Source: a virus. Taken from it: a stretch of 25,438 nucleotides of DNA. The notes beneath the pieces were generated by a model. That model saw only the letters and a list, made by a program, of their open reading frames with translations, made no database searches and was not told the DNA's origin. The stretch is from positions 1-25,438 of the IMG/VR virus record IMGVR_UViG_3300025151_000270; one strand, given 5' to 3'. Made by a program: the position numbers and the translations under genes. Positions 4,432 to 12,055 of the stretch are shown one piece after another; within the stretch, counting starts at the first letter, position 1, and each line of letters opens with the position of its first letter.

Positions 4432-4692
4432 TTAAAGGGTTTTTCGTATGTAATTTGGGAATTGTCCGTCTTCTAACCAACAAATATATGCGTGTTCCCA
4501 TTCTTTACCATACTCTGCTTTACAGAATTGTATTACTCCATTTTCCTGTTTATCAGAAAATATATTACTAAAGAAGTTTAGAAAGTGATTCTTAGCACGG
4601 TCTGTTAAATTCATCATGCGTAGGTTATACGCAAAGTTTTTTGAAAAGACTTGTGTTATTCTTGCAGATCTATTATTTATTTTTCCAGACAC
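4432..4692 (-). CDS. hypothetical protein, 86 aa
   Basis: The frame from GTG 4692 overlaps the upstream gene by 16 nt. No good SD is seen for that start, and a start at the Met-Met pair 25 codons in is possible. The N-terminal part is basic. The middle is aromatic-rich (FLNFFSNIF), and the C-terminal part holds a conserved-looking FCKAEYGKEWEHAYICWLEDG segment with two Cys and several aromatic residues. The family is not recognised. It is the last gene of the replication operon before the promoter at 4384-4411. Confidence 0.5.
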   Translation of the reverse strand: MSGKINNRSARITQVFSKNFAYNLRMMNLTDRAKNHFLNFFSNIFSDKQENGVIQFCKAEYGKEWEHAYICWLEDGQFPNYIRKTL

Positions 4693-4916
4693 AAGCCATT
4701 ATCTAAAACAACTTTCTCATCTGTTTCTATCCATACTTTAGCTCCACATGCCAAAGGTTTATCTGGACTATAAATAACTTTTGAAGGGCCTTCTATTTTG
4801 ACTTCGTGTGCATAGTTATTTGACTTTGATGTCTTAACTGTAATTACAGGATCTTTCGTTTTATTTTTCATGTTTGATCTTATTTTATGTTGGTTGACGT
4901 GTATTCTTTTTTTCAT
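4677..4916 (-). CDS. small conserved phage-type protein, 79 aa
   Basis: The start codon follows the polymerase stop with no gap (TAA ATG), with AGGTGAG as SD inside the polymerase end. The protein starts with a basic KKRIHVNQHKIRSNMK segment. The rest is a beta-rich body with PVITVKTSKSN, YAHEVKIEGPSKVIYSPDKP and LACGAKVWIET, each ending in a turn. I recall this HVNQH...PVITVK...GPSKVIYSP...CGAKVWIET pattern from small uncharacterised proteins in bacterial and phage genomes, but no function is assigned to them. Position directly after polA suggests a link to replication. Confidence 0.72.
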   Translation of the reverse strand: MKKRIHVNQHKIRSNMKNKTKDPVITVKTSKSNNYAHEVKIEGPSKVIYSPDKPLACGAKVWIETDEKVVLDNGLCLEK

Positions 4917-6812
4917 TTACTCACCTGCTTTACCCCAATTGTCTCCTAGTTCTACATCTACTTTACTAGGAACTAAAAGTTCAACACAAGTTTCCATTAT
5001 CTCTTTAATTTTTTTTGCATCTTTACCACACTTACCTACACTAAAGTCTAATTCATCGTGCACTTGTATATGTGCAAGATAACCTTCTTTGTTTAGTTCT
5101 ACCATGGCTTTCTTTGTTTGATCTGCTGCAGATCCTTGAATTAATCTGTTTAATGCTTTATATGTCCAAGCTCTTTTAATCATATGCTCACCGTATTCTC
5201 TTTGTGCTTCTACTAAAGGTAAAGCCTTTGATCCCCATTCATTGGTAGGTTCCCATAAATCAAAACGACAACGCCTACCTAATAAAGTTCTTAAAAAACC
5301 TTTTTTACCTGCTGATGACATTGTTCTATTCATCAACTGTTTCACAAAAGGAACTCTTTCATGATAGGTAGCAAGTAGGTCAGATGCATCTTCTAAGTTT
5401 AATCCTAATTGAGACATTAGTTTACCCTTACCCATGCCATAAAATAATCCTAAATTAATTGTTTTAGCTTGTTTACGATCAATCCCTGCCATGTCACTAA
5501 CTAACGTGTGAAAATCTGTTTCGGGGTCCGTGGTATATGCGTCAGCAAACTCGGTAGCACCTGGCAATCCACCTGAAGTATTACCCGTCAAAGCAGCATA
5601 ATGAACAACTAATCTAGGCTCTTGTTGTGAATAATCAAAGATACCCCAGTCACATCCCTCTTCTGGTATAAATAAAGACCTGATCATAGGGCCTAGTATG
5701 GCGTTTCTAGCAGGAATTTGTTGAAGATTAGGATTACTATAACTAAATCGACCGGTTACAGTACCACCTTGATCGGATCTCATTTGATGTATCTCTGCAT
5801 GAATACGTCCATTGACAGAATGTTTTAAGATCGTGTCTATAAACGTGGTTCTTGCTTTGTTAATTTCTCTGGCTTCCACCACCATCTTTGCCAAAGGACT
5901 ATCATGACTTGATAGAAAGTTTTTATCGAACTTCGGTTGACCTGTTGGTGTGCGTTCATAAGGAATCGAAAGTGCATCAAATGCTTTTGACACGCTAGCT
6001 GCAGCCCATACTTCCACATTCTGACCTGAGAGCTTCTTGATTGAAGCCAAGATTTTATTCTCTTGCTTTTGTAAATCACTCTTTACCCTTTCTGCTTTGT
6101 CTACGTCTACTCTTACACCCTTCATCTTCATGTTAAAAAGAACAGGGAATAAATCTGTTTCTAGCTCAAATATATTAATGAGTTCTTGTTTAATTATCTC
6201 TGGCTTAAAATAATGCCACAAACGAAGTGTGACGGCAGCATCTTGTTCTGCGTATTGTCCGACATGACTAGCGGGGAGTTTCCACATTTCGGACTTAGGA
6301 TCTAGTCCCCATGCTTTAGCCGCTTCGTAGAGTTGGGTTTCCGCTTTTGATTCTTGTAGATATTCTTTTGCTAATGAGTTTAAGTCAAAACGAAACCTGT
6401 TCTCATCTACTAATGGTGCGGCTATTAAAGTGTCAATTATTTTACCTGCAATGTCAATATCTAAAGTTTTTAACCAACCCACATCATAAAACGCATTATG
6501 AAAAATATAGTTGACATTTTCATAAGAACATTGTTTGCGTAACCACTTGATAACAACCTTCTTATCCATGTTGGGCGGTGTTTCGTGGGCGATGGGGTAA
6601 TAACCTTGCCAACCGTCTACAGCAACAGCAATACCAACAACCTCGCCTTCACCTCTAACATAACCTGGTCCACTATCTTTAATACCGGGATCTCTTGTCT
6701 CCAGGTCAATTGCTATTTCTTCGTAGCTTGATAAATCTGGAAAGTGATCTGGCATTACCCATTCACTAGGCATGCGATGAACCTTAGGAAACCAGTTACT
6801 TTGTTCTTTCAC
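4917..6812 (-). CDS. polA: family A DNA polymerase with 3'-5' exonuclease
   Basis: The 631-aa enzyme combines a proofreading exonuclease and a polymerase domain, with no 5'-3' exonuclease, as in phage replicative Pol A enzymes. Exonuclease motifs are D36-L37-E38, N106xxxD110 and Y187xxxD191. Polymerase motif A is DYSQQEPR with the catalytic Asp at 393. Motif B runs from R446 and K450 to Y458-G459. Motif C is VHDE with H585, D586 and E587. The residue equivalent to E. coli Pol I F762 is Leu454, the variant reported to dominate marine virioplankton PolA and proposed to mark slower or temperate replication. The start is GTG 6812 with GGGAG 6 nt upstream; its 5' end overlaps the preceding gene by 17 nt. 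Confidence 0.95.
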   Translation of the reverse strand: MKEQSNWFPKVHRMPSEWVMPDHFPDLSSYEEIAIDLETRDPGIKDSGPGYVRGEGEVVGIAVAVDGWQGYYPIAHETPPNMDKKVVIKWLRKQCSYENVNYIFHNAFYDVGWLKTLDIDIAGKIIDTLIAAPLVDENRFRFDLNSLAKEYLQESKAETQLYEAAKAWGLDPKSEMWKLPASHVGQYAEQDAAVTLRLWHYFKPEIIKQELINIFELETDLFPVLFNMKMKGVRVDVDKAERVKSDLQKQENKILASIKKLSGQNVEVWAAASVSKAFDALSIPYERTPTGQPKFDKNFLSSHDSPLAKMVVEAREINKARTTFIDTILKHSVNGRIHAEIHQMRSDQGGTVTGRFSYSNPNLQQIPARNAILGPMIRSLFIPEEGCDWGIFDYSQQEPRLVVHYAALTGNTSGGLPGATEFADAYTTDPETDFHTLVSDMAGIDRKQAKTINLGLFYGMGKGKLMSQLGLNLEDASDLLATYHERVPFVKQLMNRTMSSAGKKGFLRTLLGRRCRFDLWEPTNEWGSKALPLVEAQREYGEHMIKRAWTYKALNRLIQGSAADQTKKAMVELNKEGYLAHIQVHDELDFSVGKCGKDAKKIKEIMETCVELLVPSKVDVELGDNWGKAGE

Positions 6813-7062
6813 TAATCTCCCCAGCGATCGCTAAATAAGCGGCAGCATCGACATAGTTGTCTACTTTTTGTTTGTGCATAGACCTAGCTACCTTTACCAA
6901 GGCCATGCACATTGCCACGTCATGGGCTGATATATTTTTGCGGAGGAAAGCGGACCACAACGCAGCAATGTTCTCATGTGTTTCTAATATGTCACCATAA
7001 TCTTTATTACGGTCATTACTTGTAAGCCTAATGGCTTCGTCTAAAAAATCTTTAGTTAGCAT
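6796..7062 (-). CDS. DUF6378-like phage protein, 88 aa
   Basis: I start at ATG 7062 (MLTKDFLDEAIRLTS...), which has AAAGGA 6 nt upstream. Longer in-frame starts would run deep into the helicase gene. The protein is helical with DRNKDYGD near the N-terminus, a central SAHDVAMCMALVKVARSM and a C-terminal DNYVDAAAYLAIAGEI. This order matches the DUF6378 family found in many phages, always uncharacterised and loosely resembling all-alpha nucleotide-metabolism proteins. The gene sits between helicase and polymerase and overlaps both, so it is made together with the replication machinery. Confidence 0.75.
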   Translation of the reverse strand: MLTKDFLDEAIRLTSNDRNKDYGDILETHENIAALWSAFLRKNISAHDVAMCMALVKVARSMHKQKVDNYVDAAAYLAIAGEISERTK

Positions 7063-8698
7063 CAATATTCCTTTCATAATGAAATATCGGTTCATATTCA
7101 AACTGTCCTTCTGTTCTATGTACAATATGTAATTCTTCTTTTGCTCTTGTTGCTCCTACATAAAAAACTCTTGCTTCATCATCTCTACCTTGTTGACTTT
7201 CAGTGTATGAAGAATAAGGACCATACGATAAATCTGTAAGCAACATAACTTTTTGTCTTTCTCCACCTTTCGATGCGTGAATAGTTGACACTTCTATTCT
7301 TGGAGTAGAGTCTAATTTATTTCCTGAGCGCATGACGGCACGTAAATAATTTATTCTTTTCTGTAATCCTTTTGAATTTAACATGTCATACCAAGCTATT
7401 TCTTTTACACTTACTTCTTTATCACTAGATACTTTAATATAATCTCTTAAACCAAAATCTGCAATAAGAGTTTCAAGATCAAATGTTCCATCAGGCTGAC
7501 CTTTGAATACACCATAGTTTCTTTTGATACGAGTGCTATCCATATGCTTGTAAACAATATCACATTGTATGCCTGAAATTGATTTACCGTTCTGTAAAGC
7601 AGTCCAGGCTTTGATAGCTTCTATGTAATTTAAGCTTACAACAGACTGACCATATCTTTTATACAACCAACCGTAAGTTTCGAGAGATTCACACACTTGT
7701 TTGACAATTTCGTGCGTTCTACACAAAATTAGCCATTCTCCATGCGATAATCCTTGATTTAAGGACCGTACAGTGTGTATTTGTCTTTTCCCTGTATGAT
7801 CTGTTGGCAAATATTCTTTTGGAATCCTCTTTGATATAGATCCTGCAAGTTTTGTAGCCAAATGGTGCACTTCAGGTGGGATTCTGTAAGATTGTGTCAA
7901 AGGAATGATAGTATTTTTAGAATCTGGGTGTGCCATATCAATAAAATGTTCTATGTCTGCCCCTGCCCATCTAAAAATAGCTTGATCATCATCTCCTGCT
8001 ACATAAGTTTCTATAGCGCCGGAGTGTTCTTGTATCATATCTACTACCTTCCACTGCTGTGCAGATAAATCCTGTGCTTCATCTATAAATAAATATTTTA
8101 ATTTAGGAGGATTTTTTCTTTTTAAGAATTCTGTGAAATAATCTACATATTCAAACTTACCTCTATCCTGTTTAAACTTACGTAAGTCTATCTCCATTTG
8201 CTCGATCATCTTACGAGCTCCATAATTATTTAATTTAGTCTCTCTAAATACTAAATCTAATCTGTTGTCTTTATCTGGATACTTTGCATATGCTAAGTTA
8301 ATTATATCTTGATACTCACTCTTTGCTGTAGGCATAGATATATCTACACCGTTACCTTTACGCATTTTATTGACATATTCGTGGCCCGTGATCCGAGATA
8401 ATTCGCTATAGTCAAAATCATCCATGATGTCTTCCTGACTTAACTGTAATCTTTTATAAGCCAGCGAGTGTAAAGTTGAAAAGAAAGGGAATAATACTTT
8501 CATAGCCTCTTTGTCGTAATCTTGACCAAAGCTCTGTGCTATCCTGTCTCTAATCTCTTCTGCTGCTTTTACTGTAAAACTAAAATAACCTACCTCCTTC
8601 GAACTGCATAAACCCTCTTCAATTAAAGACTTGACCTTATTCTTGAGGTAGGTTGTCTTCCCTGTTCCAGGCGGTCCAATGACTATGTGTCTATGCAT
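7052..8698 (-). CDS. SF1A (UvrD/Rep-like) DNA helicase
   Basis: The 548-aa product is a compact superfamily 1A helicase. It has Walker A GPPGTGKTT (8-16), motif Ia SFTVKAAEEI (~40-49), motif II DEAQD (206-210), motif III GDDDQAIFRWAG (235-246), motif IV near LTQSYR (267-272), motif V STIHASKGGERQ (471-482) and motif VI VFYVGATRAKEELHIV (511-526). The family unwinds DNA 3'-5'. At 548 aa it is shorter than E. coli UvrD (720 aa), with reduced 1B/2B insertions. With no DnaB-like gene nearby, it is a good candidate for the replicative helicase of this phage. ATG at 8698 overlaps the upstream TAA as TAATG. Confidence 0.92.
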   Translation of the reverse strand: MHRHIVIGPPGTGKTTYLKNKVKSLIEEGLCSSKEVGYFSFTVKAAEEIRDRIAQSFGQDYDKEAMKVLFPFFSTLHSLAYKRLQLSQEDIMDDFDYSELSRITGHEYVNKMRKGNGVDISMPTAKSEYQDIINLAYAKYPDKDNRLDLVFRETKLNNYGARKMIEQMEIDLRKFKQDRGKFEYVDYFTEFLKRKNPPKLKYLFIDEAQDLSAQQWKVVDMIQEHSGAIETYVAGDDDQAIFRWAGADIEHFIDMAHPDSKNTIIPLTQSYRIPPEVHHLATKLAGSISKRIPKEYLPTDHTGKRQIHTVRSLNQGLSHGEWLILCRTHEIVKQVCESLETYGWLYKRYGQSVVSLNYIEAIKAWTALQNGKSISGIQCDIVYKHMDSTRIKRNYGVFKGQPDGTFDLETLIADFGLRDYIKVSSDKEVSVKEIAWYDMLNSKGLQKRINYLRAVMRSGNKLDSTPRIEVSTIHASKGGERQKVMLLTDLSYGPYSSYTESQQGRDDEARVFYVGATRAKEELHIVHRTEGQFEYEPIFHYERNIDAN

Positions 8699-10224
8699 TA
8701 GTAAGGATCTTCCTCTTTAAAATCTTTTTCGCTTACTTTGTATTCAGTCTCTAAAATGTTATTAGGTATCTTCCACACATGTTCTGATTTATTTATTACT
8801 TTCAACTTTGCTGTCTTACCACCAAACTCTGAAAATAATTTATATTGATGTGAATCGGAAAGTTTATTGAATCTCTTTGCTTTTAAAAAATCTCTGAATA
8901 CTTGTGGTTTAAAAAAGAAATAATCTTCTACTTCAAATACTTGTCCGAGTAAAACGTCTTGTCTATCTTTTGCACCTTTATTGTTTTCTATAAATATTTG
9001 TAATTGATTTAAGAACTGACCCTTCAATGATACCTCACCAGGTAATTGTATGAAATCTCCTTCACCCATGTTCTTTAGTAAACCATCTACCATGTCCGCC
9101 CAAACAGCAGGAGCGACTGGTCGAGGACTGATATCCGCTTGTGCAATACAGGCTTTACGATACTCAGCATGGCTACTCAGTTGATCAACACTCAATATAA
9201 TTACTTTACCGTTGTGTGTTAATTCATACATAGGATTATCTGATACCCATTTTTTTAGACTAGTAATGTCGTCTTTACCTGCATTACCTATGCCAAACTT
9301 TTGTGATTGACATCTAATCTTTTCACATACTGCTTTAAATGTAGGTTCTTCACACCTGTAAAAGTATTTACTATCTTGAACTTGTTTATAAATAGTTTGA
9401 ACTTCTCTACTAGGTAGAGGCGGTTTGAAATACTTTGCATTATATGCGTCTAACTTGTCTTCTAATTCATTAGGAAATCTATTTCGTAAGTAAATACCCA
9501 TTTGAAACAGGGCCATGTTCCGTGATCCTTCGTTAAATCCTTGTTCAGCAAGAGTCAGTAAACAAGGTGGAGCACCTTTGAAATCATCTTTATTGTTTTG
9601 ACTAACTGGTTTCTCTACTTTTATTTCACGGATGCTGTCAATAACTTTAGTTTCATAAAAAATACAAAACTCTTTTAGTTCAATTAAAGACTCACCTTCG
9701 TCATTAAACGCATAACGAGTTGGGTATTCAGGATGGTTATACGGTAAGTTTAAAAAATTACCTGTTCCTTTTGAGTTTAGTTCAATTTGTTTTGGAAATA
9801 CTTCACAACCGCCATACCCTAACCACGCTGCTATTTCAGTCAGCTTCATCTGCATTTCTTTAGCAGGTGCTGGTTCTCTTACAAATAAAAATATATGAGC
9901 ACCACCACTCTTTGATTTACAAACGATCAAAGGTAAGTTCTTTGTCTTAATCTTGTCTATTATTTTTTTGTGATCTAAGCCATCATAGGAATCAATATCA
10001 ATCGCTCCCCATGTACATGTGTTATCATCTTTGATCGGTATGATACCGAGACTAGGCTCTCTACCTTCTAAGTGATCAATCCATTTTTGTTTTGTTAAAT
10101 TTTCTTTTTCAATCCAGGACTTTGCTTCTAATTTACCTGACTCATTTTTTGAACGACTTTGAGTTTGACCGTAGGCTCGGTCAAGTCCGCTGAATATCTG
10201 TATAAATTTTTCTTTGTCGTCCAT
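8698..10224 (-). CDS. archaeo-eukaryotic (AEP) primase-like protein
   Basis: The 508-aa product carries the AEP catalytic pattern: GAIDID with D77 and D79 (counting from the TTG at 10227; one less from ATG), then CKSKSGGAHIFLF with His111, then FLNLPYN near 158-164. This resembles the primase domain associated with TOTE-type systems. A helical segment (GSRNMALFQMGIYLRNRFP) resembles the PriCT primase C-terminal domain and leads to a Cys cluster (C292, C301, C306) that may bind metal. The C-terminal 200 residues (~310-508) are not recognised. AEP primases make RNA or DNA primers and some are also polymerases. I prefer ATG 10224 over the TTG one codon upstream. It is coupled to the helicase by TAATG. 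Confidence 0.82.
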   Translation of the reverse strand: MDDKEKFIQIFSGLDRAYGQTQSRSKNESGKLEAKSWIEKENLTKQKWIDHLEGREPSLGIIPIKDDNTCTWGAIDIDSYDGLDHKKIIDKIKTKNLPLIVCKSKSGGAHIFLFVREPAPAKEMQMKLTEIAAWLGYGGCEVFPKQIELNSKGTGNFLNLPYNHPEYPTRYAFNDEGESLIELKEFCIFYETKVIDSIREIKVEKPVSQNNKDDFKGAPPCLLTLAEQGFNEGSRNMALFQMGIYLRNRFPNELEDKLDAYNAKYFKPPLPSREVQTIYKQVQDSKYFYRCEEPTFKAVCEKIRCQSQKFGIGNAGKDDITSLKKWVSDNPMYELTHNGKVIILSVDQLSSHAEYRKACIAQADISPRPVAPAVWADMVDGLLKNMGEGDFIQLPGEVSLKGQFLNQLQIFIENNKGAKDRQDVLLGQVFEVEDYFFFKPQVFRDFLKAKRFNKLSDSHQYKLFSEFGGKTAKLKVINKSEHVWKIPNNILETEYKVSEKDFKEEDPY

Positions 10225-10249
10225 CAATTCTCTTTCTCATTCGTTTTTT

Positions 10250-10283
10250 GAAATGGGGGCCTATAACCCAGCACCCCCATTTC
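10250..10283 (-). other. 10-bp intercistronic hairpin without U-tract
   Basis: GAAATGGGGG (10250-10259) is perfectly inverted as CCCCCATTTC (10274-10283), with a 14-nt loop. Transcribed leftward, it lies between the 10301-11080 gene and the primase gene. No run of U follows on this strand (CAAAAAA follows), so a standard intrinsic terminator is unlikely. An RNA-processing or stability element separating expression of an abundant gene from the primase is more likely. Confidence 0.5.
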
Positions 10284-10300
10284 GCTAGTTAGTTATTTAC

Positions 10301-11080
10301 TTAATAAGGAGTATTCTCAGCATCCATACTGTCCTCTTCATGTTTAACTTTTACTTCACCCTTGTCAACACTTATTGCGAAGCTCTTCGCAGCGTTGTAC
10401 AAATCGCCTGATTCTACGGGACCAACTCTGTTGATATCCCAACCAAACCAATTACCCAAATCGTTAGATTCAGCTACTGTAGATAAATTATAAACATGAG
10501 AGTAAGATGGAGGATTGAACATACCGTTCTTACCTTTTAGCTTCAGACCAAGCATCAAAGAATTCCATCTTTTTGATTTCTTTCTTTGTGTGCTTTTCAT
10601 GGCTATCAAAGCTTGTGCGTATGTTCCGTCTTTGTTGACGACTAAGACGTAGTGATTAGCTGTGTCCTCAACATAATTACCGTTAGGTAATCTGTCTTTG
10701 TTACTATCATCACGAGTTGTTTTACTCATGATATCACTTGATACTGGATGAATGTTTACAGGCGCACCTGTACCTTTACCCCTATCCATCCACTCAATGT
10801 ACTGACGTTGATAGGCACAAGGTATTACTTGCACACCGACTTCTCCGTCGTACAGATCCTTAGTTAAGGTATTGTAGATCATACCTACCTCAGCACCTTC
10901 GATGAATTTAGGCGATCTCTTCTTTACTTCATCATTAGTATCACTAAGTATTCGTAAAAAAGGGATAGATAAATCATCAGCACCTAGATTACTAAGGCCA
11001 TTACCTGCGTCATTTTCAAAGACGCTAGGGTCAAAAGTAACAATATTTGTTTGTTCTTTTTTCTTGACTGCGTTTGTCAT
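10301..11080 (-). CDS. conserved marine phage protein, candidate ssDNA-binding protein
   Basis: The 259-aa protein begins with a Lys-rich leader and a DDLSIPFLRILSDTN segment. Next come KFIEGAEVGMIYNTLTKDLYDG and VGVQVIPCAYQRQYIEWM, with many strand-like runs and aromatic residues (GNWFGWDINRVG). The tail is acidic (EEDSMDAENTPY). The GADDLxIPFLxIL / PKFIEGAEVGMIYN pattern is frequent in uncultured marine phages next to replication genes. An OB-like body with an acidic tail and a position beside primase and helicase fit a phage SSB, but I have no direct domain match. SD AGGAG lies 5 nt before ATG 11080. Confidence 0.55.
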   Translation of the reverse strand: MTNAVKKKEQTNIVTFDPSVFENDAGNGLSNLGADDLSIPFLRILSDTNDEVKKRSPKFIEGAEVGMIYNTLTKDLYDGEVGVQVIPCAYQRQYIEWMDRGKGTGAPVNIHPVSSDIMSKTTRDDSNKDRLPNGNYVEDTANHYVLVVNKDGTYAQALIAMKSTQRKKSKRWNSLMLGLKLKGKNGMFNPPSYSHVYNLSTVAESNDLGNWFGWDINRVGPVESGDLYNAAKSFAISVDKGEVKVKHEEDSMDAENTPY

Positions 11081-11090
11081 TTTCTCTCCT

Positions 11091-11648
11091 TTATGTTTTT
11101 CTTGTTATTTTAGTCTTCTGTCCGATGAACAAATTAAATTTATTGTCCGGGATAGATTTTCCTTCTTCGTGCCACTTTTTAATAGTAGCTTTCAGTGTTG
11201 AAGGATGCACTGAAACTTTTATTTCAGGGATAAGACCCATTTCTTTAATGGTTTCCTCTAAATGTTTAGCTTTATTGCCTTCTCCCTTACCAAAACTCAT
11301 ACCAACATTGCTTTTTATAATGTCACCCAAACCATTATTTTCTAACCATTCAAAACATTCTTTTTGTTTTGCGGGGTCTTTGGGTATTGATACGTAGACG
11401 TCTTCAACTACTTTTACTTTTGATCCGTCATACATTTCTGTCGAAGTTAATCCAAGTTCAGCCATGGCTGTTGGAATAGTCTCACCAGAAAGTTTTCTTA
11501 AATTTTCTTTTTGCATCTTTAGTGTATCTTCTAAAGACTCTATTAACTCTTCTAATTTTAATTGTTCTTGTAATAAATTTGATATGCTTTTTAAATCATC
11601 TTGTTTGATGTTTGTAATTGCATCATTTTCAAAGTCTATCTGACTCAT
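11091..11648 (-). CDS. conserved phage protein with coiled-coil N-terminus, 185 aa
   Basis: Residues ~15-52 (KQDDLKSISNLLQEQLKLEELIESLEDTLKMQKEN) have clear heptad spacing. A folded domain follows with SGETIPTAMAELGLTS, VYVSIPKDPAKQKECFEWLE and NNGLGDIIKSNVGMSFGKGE, then KVSVHPSTLKATIKKWHEEG and FNLFIGQKTKI. I recall similar proteins in many marine phages beside the candidate SSB gene, all unnamed. A DNA-replication or recombination role is inferred only from position. ATG 11648 has AAGGTG 6 nt upstream and overlaps the preceding gene by 20 nt. Confidence 0.68.
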   Translation of the reverse strand: MSQIDFENDAITNIKQDDLKSISNLLQEQLKLEELIESLEDTLKMQKENLRKLSGETIPTAMAELGLTSTEMYDGSKVKVVEDVYVSIPKDPAKQKECFEWLENNGLGDIIKSNVGMSFGKGEGNKAKHLEETIKEMGLIPEIKVSVHPSTLKATIKKWHEEGKSIPDNKFNLFIGQKTKITRKT

Positions 11649-11982
11649 CTATTTCACCTTTCTCATTAATATTAATACTTACTGGATAATATCTTCGTTC
11701 TTTCTTATCCCACTTAAGTATCTTGAATCTACCTCTATTTATATCAGCTGCGATACAACATGCAATACCCATTGCGGCAGGATCTCCCATCATCAATAGA
11801 TAGTCTTCATCACAAAAATCTTTGAGTTTTCTTCTTAGTTTTCTAATAGCTGGTTGAGGACTAAACATAATTTGTTGTCCACTATCAAATAATATTTCTA
11901 TTTGACCGTACTCCTCAGCGCTTAAAACATTCACATAGGGATTTTCTTGCACTAAATAAACTTTTGATTTTTTCTGTATCAT
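11629..11982 (-). CDS. conserved hypothetical phage protein, 117 aa, first in replication operon
   Basis: The sequence has strands (KVYLVQENPYVNVLSAEEYGQIEILFDSG), a basic helix (PAIRKLRRKLKDFCDEDYLLM) and a hydrophobic segment (GDPAAMGIACCIAADINRG). It ends with RFKILKWDKKERRYYPVSI. No catalytic pattern is evident. It starts the leftward replication operon, divergent from the SNF2 gene across a 73-nt gap. Being first, it may be an early function. ATG 11982 has a weak SD. Confidence 0.65.
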   Translation of the reverse strand: MIQKKSKVYLVQENPYVNVLSAEEYGQIEILFDSGQQIMFSPQPAIRKLRRKLKDFCDEDYLLMMGDPAAMGIACCIAADINRGRFKILKWDKKERRYYPVSININEKGEIDESDRL

Positions 11983-11997
11983 CTTTCTGTTCCCATA

Positions 11998-12026
11998 TAT
12001 TTACCTCTTGATTTTTAATTTTGCAA
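11998..12026 (-). promoter_or_regulatory. weak candidate promoter for the replication operon
   Basis: On the minus strand TTGCAA (12021-12026) is followed by 17 nt and TAAATA (11998-12003). It lies upstream of ATG 11982. The -10 matches poorly, so this is only the best candidate in the divergent gap. Confidence 0.35.
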
Positions 12027-12036
12027 GTATTAATAT
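12008..12036 (+). promoter_or_regulatory. candidate promoter for the SNF2 gene
   Basis: TTGATT (12008-12013), a 17-nt spacer and TAATAT (12031-12036) lie 19 nt upstream of ATG 12056. It overlaps the divergent minus-strand candidate, sharing the palindromic TTGCAA at 12021-12026. Confidence 0.45.
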
Positions 12037-12055
12037 TACTTTTTAGAAAGTAATT

